Positions 24,490-33,147 of a stretch of 44,791 bases of DNA are shown here, piece by piece. Origin of the DNA: a bacterium (lineage in GTDB: Bacteria; Cyanobacteriota; Vampirovibrionia; Gastranaerophilales; Gastranaerophilaceae). Below the pieces are notes generated by a model. It did no database searches. It saw nothing but the letters and a program-made list of their open reading frames with translations, and was not told where the DNA came from. Made by a program: the position numbers and the translations under genes. The stretch is taken from the NCBI GenBank assembly GCA_004558955.1, contig SFZC01000002.1, positions 1-44,791 of the forward strand. Reading direction: 5' to 3'. The first letter of the stretch is position 1. Every line of letters begins with the position of its first letter.

Positions 24490-25164
24490 ATGAAATTGAG
24501 AGGGTTTACACTTGCAGAAGTATTGATAACGCTTGGAATAATCGGTGTTGTCGCTGCGATGACAATTCCCATGTTAATTATTAATTATCAAAAACGATTA
24601 ACTCTAACAAGGCTGAAAAAGACGTATTCTCAACTTAGTCAAGTAATAGAAATAATAGATGATGAACAAGGGTTGGCGGTTTTACACACACAACCAAGTA
24701 CATTTGTGCCAAAATATATTTTGCCACATTACAACGGAGCAACATACTACAAACCAAACTCCAATCACAGACAAGCAATGTGTTTCAACCCAAATCATTA
24801 TTATTTAAGTGCGAAATCTAATGCGGCTCAATACACTAGCCTTTCTGATACAAGAAAAGGATACTGTTCCGGCTACATTTCAACTCCGTTTATGCCAGGT
24901 CACACCGCTTCTATAGAACTTCCGGACAGCACATGTATCGGATTTAATTATTTTACATCAACAGGAATACAAATCTTTGTTGATATTAACGGAAGTGCAA
25001 CCCCGCCTAATTGTTTCGGTAAGGACTTGTTTTTCCTTGAAGTTGATGAAGATAAAACAAGCGTAATACCTAACAAAGTATGGGGAATGTATGACTCAAG
25101 CAAAAAAGGTGCATATAAAATTATAAAAGATGGTTGGAAATTCGCCAAAGATTACCCATGGTAG
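24490..25164 (+). CDS. Prepilin-type protein (type IV pilin/pseudopilin-like)
   Basis: The N-terminus MKLRGFTLAEVLITLGIIGVV is a classical prepilin leader: basic leader, cleavage after Gly, +1 Phe, +5 Glu, then a hydrophobic helix. The remaining ~190 residues form a globular domain with several Cys (for example PDSTCIGFNYF, CFGKDLF). Such proteins are processed by PilD-type peptidase and assembled in pili or type II secretion pseudopili. ATG 24490 is chosen over the in-frame ATG 24430 because AAGGAG (24478-24483) lies six bases before it and the leader peptide fits. Length is 224 residues. No pilus assembly genes are adjacent. Confidence 0.82.
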   Translation: MKLRGFTLAEVLITLGIIGVVAAMTIPMLIINYQKRLTLTRLKKTYSQLSQVIEIIDDEQGLAVLHTQPSTFVPKYILPHYNGATYYKPNSNHRQAMCFNPNHYYLSAKSNAAQYTSLSDTRKGYCSGYISTPFMPGHTASIELPDSTCIGFNYFTSTGIQIFVDINGSATPPNCFGKDLFFLEVDEDKTSVIPNKVWGMYDSSKKGAYKIIKDGWKFAKDYPW

Positions 25165-25287
25165 GATTTATAATATGTAATATTATGTGATTACGAACGT
25201 TAGCGAAGTAATTCAGAAATTTATAGTCAACATTGAACACAAATTTCAGAGCCAAATGCAGATCACGTCATTGCATGACAAATAAAA

Positions 25288-25848
25288 TTATTTCCCCATA
25301 TTCATATCTGGGGGCGGTAAAAGCGGTTTGAATAAGAAGTTCGGAGTGCCAAGACCTTGAAACAGTGGTCTTGCCTGATGATTTTTTTCAAATCTTGCAC
25401 GACCCTCAGCCTTCATTTTTTCCAACTCGGCACGCTGAGATTTATTCAAGATTTTTTCAAAATCTTGAGTGTTCTTTTTACGAATATCTCTTGCCTGTTT
25501 TTCCAAATTAGAAATTTCATTATTCAATTTGTCAATACGTTCCGTCATTTCTCTTTCTGGAAGTTTTGTTAATCTTATAGTTTCAATTTCTTGTCTTTTC
25601 ATCTGAATTTTCATCATAACCGGTCGCATTTCAGCATGTCCTTGTTTGTGAATTTGTCTTGCTTTTTCTTTTTGTTTATCGGTCAAATTCAGGCGTTGCT
25701 CAAATTGTTTTCTCATTTGGTCGTGGGAAGGTTTCTTGTACATTATTGAAACATTATCGGACTTTTGTCCGCCGGTAGGTGTTGCCGCAAAAGTGTAATT
25801 TGCCGTACAGAATAATATTGCTATAAATATAAAAAATATCTTCAACAT
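25288..25848 (-). CDS. CpxP/Spy-like (LTXXQ) periplasmic protein
   Basis: A signal peptide (MLKIFFIFIAILFCTANYTFA) precedes a mature helical protein with the paired motifs of this family: LNLTDKQKEKARQIHKQ and ILNKSQRAELEKMK. The region between is a charged helix with many Met and His residues, and the tail is Pro/Phe/Met-rich. Relatives are Spy, CpxP, ZraP and CnrX, which act as periplasmic chaperones or metal sensors. It is third in a minus-strand cluster after the anti-sigma and sigma genes, 20 bases from the sigma gene, with AAGGAAGG before the ATG. By context it is a sensor or target of the sigma factor. Confidence 0.75.
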   Translation of the reverse strand: MLKIFFIFIAILFCTANYTFAATPTGGQKSDNVSIMYKKPSHDQMRKQFEQRLNLTDKQKEKARQIHKQGHAEMRPVMMKIQMKRQEIETIRLTKLPEREMTERIDKLNNEISNLEKQARDIRKKNTQDFEKILNKSQRAELEKMKAEGRARFEKNHQARPLFQGLGTPNFLFKPLLPPPDMNMGK

Positions 25849-25868
25849 AATATCCTTCCTTATAACTA

Positions 25869-26369
25869 TTATAATAAATCCTTTAATACTTCCGCAAGTT
25901 CTTTTTTAGCGTTATAAATTCTTGATTTTACCGTACCAACGGGGCAATTTAATTTCTTTGCACATTCTTCATAAGAATACCCGTTAATTTCGCACATCAT
26001 AATAACTTCTTTAAACTTTGGTTTGAGTGAATTTATCGCATTAACGATAACTTTTTGTCTATCCAGTCTGACTACTTTGTCTTCAGGTGTAACCTTTTTA
26101 TCTTTAATACTTTCTATTACAAAATCGTCAGACGTAGAGGTTTGGAAAACCTTGTGATAAGAAGATTTCAAATAATCCAGCGAAGCATTTTTCGCAATAG
26201 AAGAAATCCAACTTTTTATAGAACCCTTTTCGTTATATTTTTCGGAATTCTTCCAAATTTTCAAATAAACTTCCTGCTCAATATCTTCATTCTCCTCTTT
26301 TGTAATAAGGCGAACGATACTTTTGATATTTTGTTTATTTGTTTTAATTACTTTTTCAAAATCCATCAA
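25869..26369 (-). CDS. ECF-type RNA polymerase sigma factor
   Basis: The 166-residue length and two-domain layout are those of sigma-24/RpoE-like factors. Region 2 includes EDIEQEVYLKIWKNSEKY and SWISSIAKNASLDYLKS; region 4 includes SLKPKFKEVIMMCEINGYSY with the helix-turn-helix CPVGTVKSRIYNAKKEL. It would direct polymerase to stress promoters. The start is MMDFEK; either of the adjacent ATGs may be used. It lies 21 bases after the anti-sigma gene, the reverse of the most common sigma/anti-sigma order. Confidence 0.9.
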   Translation of the reverse strand: MMDFEKVIKTNKQNIKSIVRLITKEENEDIEQEVYLKIWKNSEKYNEKGSIKSWISSIAKNASLDYLKSSYHKVFQTSTSDDFVIESIKDKKVTPEDKVVRLDRQKVIVNAINSLKPKFKEVIMMCEINGYSYEECAKKLNCPVGTVKSRIYNAKKELAEVLKDLL

Positions 26370-26390
26370 AAATTTGTTTTCCGTAACATT

Positions 26391-26735
26391 CTATTCCACA
26401 TAAATCAATCCGTAAGAATCAACCGGAAGTCCTAAATCTTCAGAACTCAAAGTTGTTCCGTACTTCAAGGTATCAGAAACATCAGTGTTTAAATTTATTA
26501 CACCTAAAGTTGTTCCGCTGACCATAAGCATAAATAACGCACAAGCAACCTTAATCTTTGCCAAATTTTTTCTTTTCTCAATAAAATATGGCTTAGCCTC
26601 TTTGATTAAGTCTGAAACTTTTTGCATTTTTTCATACTCCAAACGACAATCCTCGCAGGAATTGATATGCTCGTTCAGTTCTTCTTCAGACCTAAAAATA
26701 AATAAAGATTCGTATTTTGTACATTTATCGTTCAT
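26391..26735 (-). CDS. Zinc-finger (ZAS) anti-sigma factor, membrane-anchored
   Basis: The N-terminus has the zinc-binding anti-sigma pattern ELNEHINSCEDCRLEYEKM (HxxxCxxC). A single membrane helix follows at residues ~63-82 (VACALFMLMVSGTTLGVI), and a ~30-residue tail lies outside. It is short (114 residues), so the sensor part must be provided elsewhere, possibly by the CpxP-like protein two genes downstream. AGAGG before the ATG is a good ribosome site. It is first in the three-gene cluster. Confidence 0.8.
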   Translation of the reverse strand: MNDKCTKYESLFIFRSEEELNEHINSCEDCRLEYEKMQKVSDLIKEAKPYFIEKRKNLAKIKVACALFMLMVSGTTLGVINLNTDVSDTLKYGTTLSSEDLGLPVDSYGLIYVE

Positions 26736-26874
26736 TTATCTTAACCTCTGTACCTATAGAACGATTGTAAATCAAAAAAGTTCATTTTTCCATTTGTAAA
26801 GTTACATGTGCTTAAAAGTCTTGCACAGAAATTTTATTAATAGTAAAATATTGGTATGACATAAGGGGAGATTT

Positions 26875-26985
26875 ATGGAATTTTTTAGAGAACACAGAAA
26901 AATTTTATTCATATTGATAACTGTAGCATTCTTGCTAATGTGCATCAGTCCGGTTCTTGTCGGATTTTTATCAATGAATCAATAA
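26875..26985 (+). CDS. Small single-pass membrane protein, 36 residues
   Basis: A strong ribosome site AAGGGGAG lies 6 bases before ATG 26875. The peptide is MEFFREHRKILFILITVAFL and onward: a basic N-terminus, one hydrophobic helix (residues ~10-33) and a short tail ending MNQ. It ends 13 bases before the M23 peptidase gene and is likely co-transcribed with it. Function is unknown; small proteins of this layout often modulate a membrane partner, and an envelope role is suggested only by position. Confidence 0.65.
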   Translation: MEFFREHRKILFILITVAFLLMCISPVLVGFLSMNQ

Positions 26986-26998
26986 CAAAATCGAGAGT

Positions 26999-28162
26999 AT
27001 GAAGAATTTATTTAGAAAACTTTTAATATGCTGGATTGTTACCGCAAGTTGTATACTTAACGGTTCAATGGCTATTGCAGCACAATCAAGATATTCTCTT
27101 GACCAAAAGTTAAAACAAACCAATAACCAAAGATATTACTACCAGCAGAAGAAAAAACAGGTTACAATCAAGCTTAAATCAGAAAGAAACAAGCTTAACC
27201 AAAATCAGCAAAAGCTTGAATATGCTCAAGTAAGACTTCAGGCAACCACTGCTCAATACAATACGTTAACTGCGAATTTGTCATCAATGGAAAACCAATT
27301 AAACAAAGCAATCAACGATTTCCGAGAGATGGATATTCAAATGAGATCTCGTATCAGACAGATTTACAAACACCAAAGAACAGGCATGTTTGAGAGCATA
27401 ATGACGTCACCTGATATTAACACATTGTTAGATACAATTTATTTCCAAAAAATAATTCTTCGTGAAGATTACAAAAGAATGCAGGCGGTAAAAGCGAAAG
27501 CAAATCAAATTGCAGCATTAAAAGCTCAGGTTCAGGCTCAAAGAAGATTGGTGGAAGCCTCAATAAAAGATATCAAGGACCAAAAATCTACAATTCAAAG
27601 CTCTATTGCAGAAAACAAGGTTATGATTGACAAGCTTAACAAAGACAAAAACTTCTACGAACGTTCCGAACGTGAACTTGCAAGACAATCGGCAAGCATT
27701 CAAAACATGATTGAAAGCTTAACAAGACGTAATTCTCAATCGGGCGGAACGCAAGTAAAAGTATCTTCTTCAGGCTTTATTTATCCGATATCGGGACCGA
27801 TTACTTCTCAATTCGGTTGGAGAACTCACCCGATATTTAAGAGCAGAATTTTCCACTCTGGGATTGATATCGGCGGTCCTAACGGCGGAACAATTAAAGC
27901 TTCAAATGATGGAAAAGTTATTTACGCCGGTTGGTACGGCGGTTACGGTAAGGTTGTAATCCTTGACCACGGCGTAATCAACGGCAAACCAATTACCACC
28001 TTATACGGTCACATGTCGGCAATTACCGTAAGCAACGGTCAATTTGTTAAAAAAGGTCAACAGGTCGGCAGAGAAGGTTCTACGGGATACAGTACAGGTC
28101 CGCACTGTCACTTTGAAGTCAGGGTAAACGGTAAACCTACAAATCCGTTAAATTACATCTAA
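26999..28162 (+). CDS. M23-family murein hydrolase / EnvC-NlpD-like activator
   Basis: Signal peptide (cleavage near MAIAA, residue ~28), then ~200 residues of coiled coil (residues ~30-245) as in EnvC, then a C-terminal LytM/M23 domain. The zinc-site residues are intact: H286 and D290 in HSGID, LYGHM with H338, and H369-C-H371 in GPHCHF. EnvC-type proteins usually have a degenerate site and activate amidases, so with a complete site this one may itself cleave peptidoglycan. It follows the 36-residue membrane protein and precedes the lptD-like gene by 13 bases. Confidence 0.88.
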   Translation: MKNLFRKLLICWIVTASCILNGSMAIAAQSRYSLDQKLKQTNNQRYYYQQKKKQVTIKLKSERNKLNQNQQKLEYAQVRLQATTAQYNTLTANLSSMENQLNKAINDFREMDIQMRSRIRQIYKHQRTGMFESIMTSPDINTLLDTIYFQKIILREDYKRMQAVKAKANQIAALKAQVQAQRRLVEASIKDIKDQKSTIQSSIAENKVMIDKLNKDKNFYERSERELARQSASIQNMIESLTRRNSQSGGTQVKVSSSGFIYPISGPITSQFGWRTHPIFKSRIFHSGIDIGGPNGGTIKASNDGKVIYAGWYGGYGKVVILDHGVINGKPITTLYGHMSAITVSNGQFVKKGQQVGREGSTGYSTGPHCHFEVRVNGKPTNPLNYI

Positions 28163-28175
28163 AAAGGAAACTAAC

Positions 28176-30491
28176 TTGAAAAAGAAACTGTTAACAGCAC
28201 TTATAGTAGCATTTGTATCAATTCCGGGGGTAGCATTCGGACTTGATAACGGGGATTATGAAGGTTTTGCAATCACTCCCGAGGATTTGGAAACCGAAAG
28301 ATATTTTCGTTCGCCATTTGAAACTCAACCCGAAATCCATACAAAAGATGACCCGCAACCTGAAGTGAGATATTCTTTTGACCATCAGGGAAGAGGGTAT
28401 TCGGAGTTAAAAGACGATAGAGCACCGCTGTTTAAACAAGTGCGTTTAAAATTGACGGATTTCTTATACAACAGACCTGAAAAAATTAAAAATGACAAAA
28501 GCGAAGAAGAGGCTTCCGTTGAAAAACCGACAAAATCTCACAAATTCGGATTTCATAAAAAGTCAAAAACTTCCGCTATTGAACAGGTAGAGGAAGAGAA
28601 CAATCTTCTGACAGAAGAAGGAACTTTAACAGAATCTATAAAAGAACAAATCGATTCTGAGGTTCAAAATGCGGAAACTATGTCATTAGAATCAGGAATT
28701 AGCGAACAAGTTGTGCAAAAAGAACTTCAACTTGATGCCGACAATGTAAATTATGATGACGAAACGGGCGATATGGTCGCAACAGGACGTCCTGTTTTGT
28801 ACTTGCCGCAACAGGGAACTACAATTATTGCGGATAAAATGACTTATAACCAAGATTCAAATATCTTGAAATGTATTGATAACGTTGTTGTAAAAAGAAA
28901 CGGAATGACAACACTTGCCGACTATATAGAAATTGATATGAACGAAGAAACAATCATTTCCGAGAATATGGAAGCTCAACCGAACCAAATGAAAATGGAT
29001 GCAAAGCATGCAGTTCAAAAAGACGGATTGATTGTGATGACAGACGGTTCAATTCATTCTGACCAATCCGAAATCCACAGACTTGCCTCAAGAATGATTG
29101 GTCCTAACTTCTCAGGTTTTGTACTTAATGATGATGAAAAATCATATTTCTTGGGCAATCCTGAAGGTAACAAAATTAATATCAACATAAGAGAATTGTA
29201 TGTAGATGCAAGAAAAAACCATGATGTTATCAGAGCAAAAGGAATTGAGGTTAATAAAAACGGACATCATTTGTTCTCTTGGCCTTCTTTAACGGCTTAT
29301 ACAAACAAACAAAGGGATTATTTTGAAGCAAATTACCCTGAATTTGGAAGCCGTAGAAAATTAGGTATGTTCATTGGTCCCGGCTTCACGTTTGGCGGTC
29401 CGAACGGGTCTGTAATGAAGGTAATTCCGTTCTTGAACTATAAGAGTAAGTTCGGATTTGGTGGTGCGTTGAAATATCGTGCACCGTTTAACGTGACGGA
29501 ATTAGGTTACGGCTCCGCAAATGACATCTTTTTCTTAAAAGGTTTCCAACGCTTGGACGATAACCTCTTCTTACAATATTCCATGAATTCCTACATGGAT
29601 AACTGGTTCTTAGGGGCAAGAATGCCTAAATACATGGTAGAAGCCTACTATGACAAAGAACACGTTATTCCGAATTTCTTAACCGAAAAAAGAGATTTGT
29701 CCTTCAGACACCGTGTTGGCTTTGGTTTAATGGAAGATAACGACAGAAACTTCTATGGTGAAAAAATCAACGGAACAGGTACTTCCACCGTAAAACTAAG
29801 TTATATGGCAGAAATAAGACAAAGTTTATATTCTTATAAAAACAAAAAAGAAAAATTCTATTTCAATTTTGACGTTGTATTACAGGGTTCTGCCGCATTA
29901 TACGGAACAGGAGACACACAATTTATCGGTAGAATAGGTCCTAGAGCCCACTTGCAATACAAAAGATGGATGCAGGATATCGGATATTATCATTCGGGGT
30001 ATGACGATCACACACCAATGCCAAGATTTGATATGTACAGATACGGACGTTCTTCTGTTAATATTTCGGAAATTTTCAGGGTTAACAAATACTTGTCTGT
30101 CGGTTGGTCAGGTACGGTAACTTTGAGTGACGACTCACCAAACGGTAAATTATTCCAAGAAAACAGATTTGCTGTTGCGATTGGACCTGATGATTTGAAA
30201 ATCAGATTTGGTTACGACTTTGTAAGACAAACGACATACTTTGGTTTTGATGTTGCTTTTGATACAAAAGGAACTACCGTTAACTACAAAAAAATGGAAA
30301 TCAAAAACCCTGAAAGATTAGGGAAAGAACAAAAATCAGAAGAACGACAAATCTCATTTGCGTCAAATAACACAAACAATAATAACAATACAAAGAACAC
30401 AAAAGCAAAGCCTGACAAGGTTAAACCTGCCGTTTTGCAGTATGCTCAGGTAATAAATTTGGAAGATCCAAACAAGGAACGGGTTGACTAG
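28176..30491 (+). CDS. LptD-like LPS assembly outer-membrane protein
   Basis: The 771-residue protein starts with a signal peptide (TTG start, AAAAGGAAA six bases upstream). An acidic, low-complexity stretch (~95-180) is followed by an OstA/LptA-like jellyroll domain (~185-310; LQLDADNVNYDDETGDMVAT, DKMTYNQDSNILKC) and a C-terminal region (~380-690) rich in alternating aromatic residues, as expected for a beta barrel. A Lys/Asn-rich tail follows. In Gram-negative bacteria LptD inserts LPS in the outer leaflet. Clustering with lpxI and lpxB supports this role. The tail after residue ~700 is unusual. Its TAG stop directly abuts the ATG of the aldolase-like gene. Confidence 0.78.
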   Translation: MKKKLLTALIVAFVSIPGVAFGLDNGDYEGFAITPEDLETERYFRSPFETQPEIHTKDDPQPEVRYSFDHQGRGYSELKDDRAPLFKQVRLKLTDFLYNRPEKIKNDKSEEEASVEKPTKSHKFGFHKKSKTSAIEQVEEENNLLTEEGTLTESIKEQIDSEVQNAETMSLESGISEQVVQKELQLDADNVNYDDETGDMVATGRPVLYLPQQGTTIIADKMTYNQDSNILKCIDNVVVKRNGMTTLADYIEIDMNEETIISENMEAQPNQMKMDAKHAVQKDGLIVMTDGSIHSDQSEIHRLASRMIGPNFSGFVLNDDEKSYFLGNPEGNKININIRELYVDARKNHDVIRAKGIEVNKNGHHLFSWPSLTAYTNKQRDYFEANYPEFGSRRKLGMFIGPGFTFGGPNGSVMKVIPFLNYKSKFGFGGALKYRAPFNVTELGYGSANDIFFLKGFQRLDDNLFLQYSMNSYMDNWFLGARMPKYMVEAYYDKEHVIPNFLTEKRDLSFRHRVGFGLMEDNDRNFYGEKINGTGTSTVKLSYMAEIRQSLYSYKNKKEKFYFNFDVVLQGSAALYGTGDTQFIGRIGPRAHLQYKRWMQDIGYYHSGYDDHTPMPRFDMYRYGRSSVNISEIFRVNKYLSVGWSGTVTLSDDSPNGKLFQENRFAVAIGPDDLKIRFGYDFVRQTTYFGFDVAFDTKGTTVNYKKMEIKNPERLGKEQKSEERQISFASNNTNNNNNTKNTKAKPDKVKPAVLQYAQVINLEDPNKERVD

Positions 30492-31109
30492 ATGTTAAAC
30501 ACAATAGCAGAAAAACTGAAAAAATACGGACGAATAGCAGGGGATAAAGGTTATACACCGGGAATTTCAGGCAATATTTCCGCACGAATTAAAGATAAAG
30601 TTATCATTACGTCCTCGGGTTCTGCTAACGGATTTTTGGAGAACTCGGATTTCAGTATTGTAGATATGGACGGAAATTTTGTCAGCGGAAATCCGAAACC
30701 TTCAAGCGAACGCTTTTTGCACCTTGAATTTTATAAAAAAAGACCTGATATCAACAGTGTTTTTCACATGCACTCACCGCATTTGACGGCTTTCGCTTCG
30801 TCAGGGTTGGGCTTAAAAGAAAAGATTTCACCTGAAATCGTGTATTGCTTTGACGAATTTCCGCTTGCCGAGTATGCACTTCCGGGGAGTAACAAACTCG
30901 TTGAAAATACAGCAAAATTTTTTGATAAACACGATATAGTACTTATGGCAAATCATGGAGTAATTACAGGTGCAAAGAGTGTAAAACAGGCATATTTGAA
31001 CATTGAATTAGCGGAAGAATATGCAAAAACAATAATTTTTACAAAAATTCTTGGTGGTGCTAGAATATTACCAACGGAAGAAGTAGAAAAGATTTATTCA
31101 TTAAAATAA
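30492..31109 (+). CDS. Class II aldolase/adducin-family protein
   Basis: The 205-residue length and sequence match the L-fuculose/L-ribulose-5-phosphate class of zinc aldolases and epimerases: GNISARIKDKVIITSSGSANG (phosphate binding), the catalytic Glu in KPSSERFLHLEFYKK, zinc ligands H-x-H in FHMHSPHLTAF, and a third His in MANHGVIT. It would cleave or epimerise a phosphorylated sugar; substrate unknown. The ATG follows the lptD stop with no gap and AAGGAA lies in the end of lptD, so translation is coupled. Its place in an LPS operon suggests work on an envelope sugar precursor. Confidence 0.87.
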   Translation: MLNTIAEKLKKYGRIAGDKGYTPGISGNISARIKDKVIITSSGSANGFLENSDFSIVDMDGNFVSGNPKPSSERFLHLEFYKKRPDINSVFHMHSPHLTAFASSGLGLKEKISPEIVYCFDEFPLAEYALPGSNKLVENTAKFFDKHDIVLMANHGVITGAKSVKQAYLNIELAEEYAKTIIFTKILGGARILPTEEVEKIYSLK

Positions 31110-31130
31110 CAGTAAAAAGAGGATTAGATA

Positions 31131-31946
31131 GTGTCAATAACATTAGAGAACAAACAAGGATTAATTGCAGGTGACGGAGTTTTGCCGATAAGAATGGCTC
31201 AATACGCAAAAGAAAACGGCTTTGAAGTTGTTTGTATTTCACTGGCTAAAGACAATGTCCACCAGTTGAAAAAATACTGTTCAAAAGTTTATTCTTGCCA
31301 CCCCGGCGAAGTGAACAAAATTGAACAAATTTTAAAAGATGAACAAATTAAACAAATCACTTTTTTGGGCAAAGTTCATAAAAAAGTGCTTTTACAATTG
31401 CACAAGTTTGACAAACGTGCTATTGACCTTTTAAAAGAAGCGTCAAGATTGAATGATGACCAAGTTATGTTGATGATTGTTGATGAACTTGGAAAAATCG
31501 GCGTTGAAGTTCTTGACCAAACAATTTTTATTAAGAATTTAATGATTCCTGCGGGCGTTTTGGGCAAACATAAACCTACGGAAAGCCAAATGGACGATGT
31601 TAATTACGGTTTTTGGCTTGCGAAAGAAATGGGTAAACTTGATGTTGGACAATCCGTGGTAATCAAAGATAAGATGATTATGGCGGTGGAAGCGATTGAA
31701 GGTACAGATGTTTGTATCAAACGTGGTGCAAAATTGGCAAAAGAAAATGCAGTAGTTGTAAAAGTTGCGAAACCTAAACAAGACAGACGTTTTGATATTC
31801 CCGCAATCGGCATGAGAACATTAAAAACAATGCACCACAAAAATGCGGCACTTATTGCAGTCGAAGCAAACCAAACAATAATTGTTGACCAAGAAAAGGT
31901 TATCAAATACGCAGATGAACATAATATAGTTATAATGGCAGTGTAA
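31131..31946 (+). CDS. lpxI: UDP-2,3-diacylglucosamine diphosphatase LpxI
   Basis: LpxI makes lipid X from UDP-2,3-diacylglucosamine in lipid A synthesis and replaces LpxH in many bacteria. The 271-residue protein has the family start GLIAGDGVLPIRMAQYAKENG, the central DQTIFIKNLMIPAGVLGKHKPTE, and the C-terminal half with GQSVVIKDKMIMAVEAIEGTD and KQDRRFDIPAIGMRT. GTG 31131 is the start, with AAGAGGA seven bases upstream. The stop overlaps closely with lpxB (ATG one base beyond the stop), so substrate producer and user are co-translated. Confidence 0.92.
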   Translation: MSITLENKQGLIAGDGVLPIRMAQYAKENGFEVVCISLAKDNVHQLKKYCSKVYSCHPGEVNKIEQILKDEQIKQITFLGKVHKKVLLQLHKFDKRAIDLLKEASRLNDDQVMLMIVDELGKIGVEVLDQTIFIKNLMIPAGVLGKHKPTESQMDDVNYGFWLAKEMGKLDVGQSVVIKDKMIMAVEAIEGTDVCIKRGAKLAKENAVVVKVAKPKQDRRFDIPAIGMRTLKTMHHKNAALIAVEANQTIIVDQEKVIKYADEHNIVIMAV

Positions 31947-33071
31947 ATGAAAAGATTATTTATTATCACAGGTGAATACTCGGGAGATATCCATGCTTCA
32001 AATGTTGTCAGGGAATTGAAAGCTTTGAATTGCGATTTGGAAATTGAGGGTATCGGCGGAATGAACTTGGAAAAAGAAGGGGTTAAACTCTTTGCAAACC
32101 AAGAAAAAATGTCTGCAGTAGGGCTTTCACCGCAAATAATTATTAATCATTACAAATTGGGCAAAGCACTTGTCGAATACTTGAAAAACACTTTTAAACC
32201 AGATTTGGTACTGCTTATTGACTATGGTGCGTTTAATCTGACTATTGCAAGATTTTTGCACAAAGCGGGAATAAAAGTTTTCTATTATATTCCGCCACAA
32301 GTTTGGGCAAGCCGTAAATATAGAATAAACTTAATCAAAAAATTTGTGGATAAAGTCTTGTGTATATTTCCATTTGAAAAGCCTTTGTATGCTCAGTACG
32401 GAATTGATACGCACTATTGCGGTCACCCACTGGTGGCTCAACTTCCCGCACCTGTCGGCAAAAGAGAATTTTTGAGAGAACACGGATTTGACATAGAAAG
32501 ACCGTTGGTTTCTGTATTTCCGGGGTCAAGAGAGTTTGAATTAAAACACCTCATGCCTGTATTTAAAGATGCGGTCAACAGATTAAGACACAGACATCCT
32601 GAATTGCAATTTTGTTTTTCGCATGCTCCAAATCTTTCGGATGAAGTTTATAACAAATACTTCCAAGATATGGACGTCAAGGTAATCAAGGGGGAAAACC
32701 AAGCACTGTTGAGTGCATCTGATGCGTTGATTTTAGCCTCGGGAACGGTTGCACTTGAAGCCTGCTTATACAAAACTCCAATGATTATTGCATACAAAGG
32801 ACCTCAACTTTTCTACTGGATTTACCTGTTGGTCAGATGTATAAAACGAGTTTCGCTCCCGAACATTATTGCTGAGAAAACAATAGTTCCGGAATTAATA
32901 CAAAAAAATGCAAACACAATAAATATCACCTTTGAAATCGAAAGATTACTTTACGACAAAAAGGAACGAGAAAAAAATATTAAAGAATTGGGTGAAGTGA
33001 AAGCGTTACTTTCATCAAAAAATTCCGCTTTAGAAGTCGCAAAAGTTATTGATATGGAGTTATTTCCTTAA
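31947..33071 (+). CDS. lpxB: Lipid-A-disaccharide synthase LpxB
   Basis: LpxB (GT19) joins lipid X and UDP-2,3-diacylglucosamine to give the lipid A disaccharide at the inner membrane. The 374-residue protein has FIITGEYSGDIHASNVV at the N-terminus, LIDYGAFNLTIARFLHKAGI, YYIPPQVWASRKYRI, SVFPGSREFEL and the donor-binding SGTVALEACLYKTPMIIAYK. All parts of the family appear present. It is the last gene of the envelope cluster; 76 bases later a different, unknown gene starts. Confidence 0.95.
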   Translation: MKRLFIITGEYSGDIHASNVVRELKALNCDLEIEGIGGMNLEKEGVKLFANQEKMSAVGLSPQIIINHYKLGKALVEYLKNTFKPDLVLLIDYGAFNLTIARFLHKAGIKVFYYIPPQVWASRKYRINLIKKFVDKVLCIFPFEKPLYAQYGIDTHYCGHPLVAQLPAPVGKREFLREHGFDIERPLVSVFPGSREFELKHLMPVFKDAVNRLRHRHPELQFCFSHAPNLSDEVYNKYFQDMDVKVIKGENQALLSASDALILASGTVALEACLYKTPMIIAYKGPQLFYWIYLLVRCIKRVSLPNIIAEKTIVPELIQKNANTINITFEIERLLYDKKEREKNIKELGEVKALLSSKNSALEVAKVIDMELFP

Positions 33072-33147
33072 CAAAACTTTAAATTATTTCCGAATTTAGC
33101 AATTTTACAACTGCCCGAACCTTTAAAACAATGTAGGTCAGTGTGAA

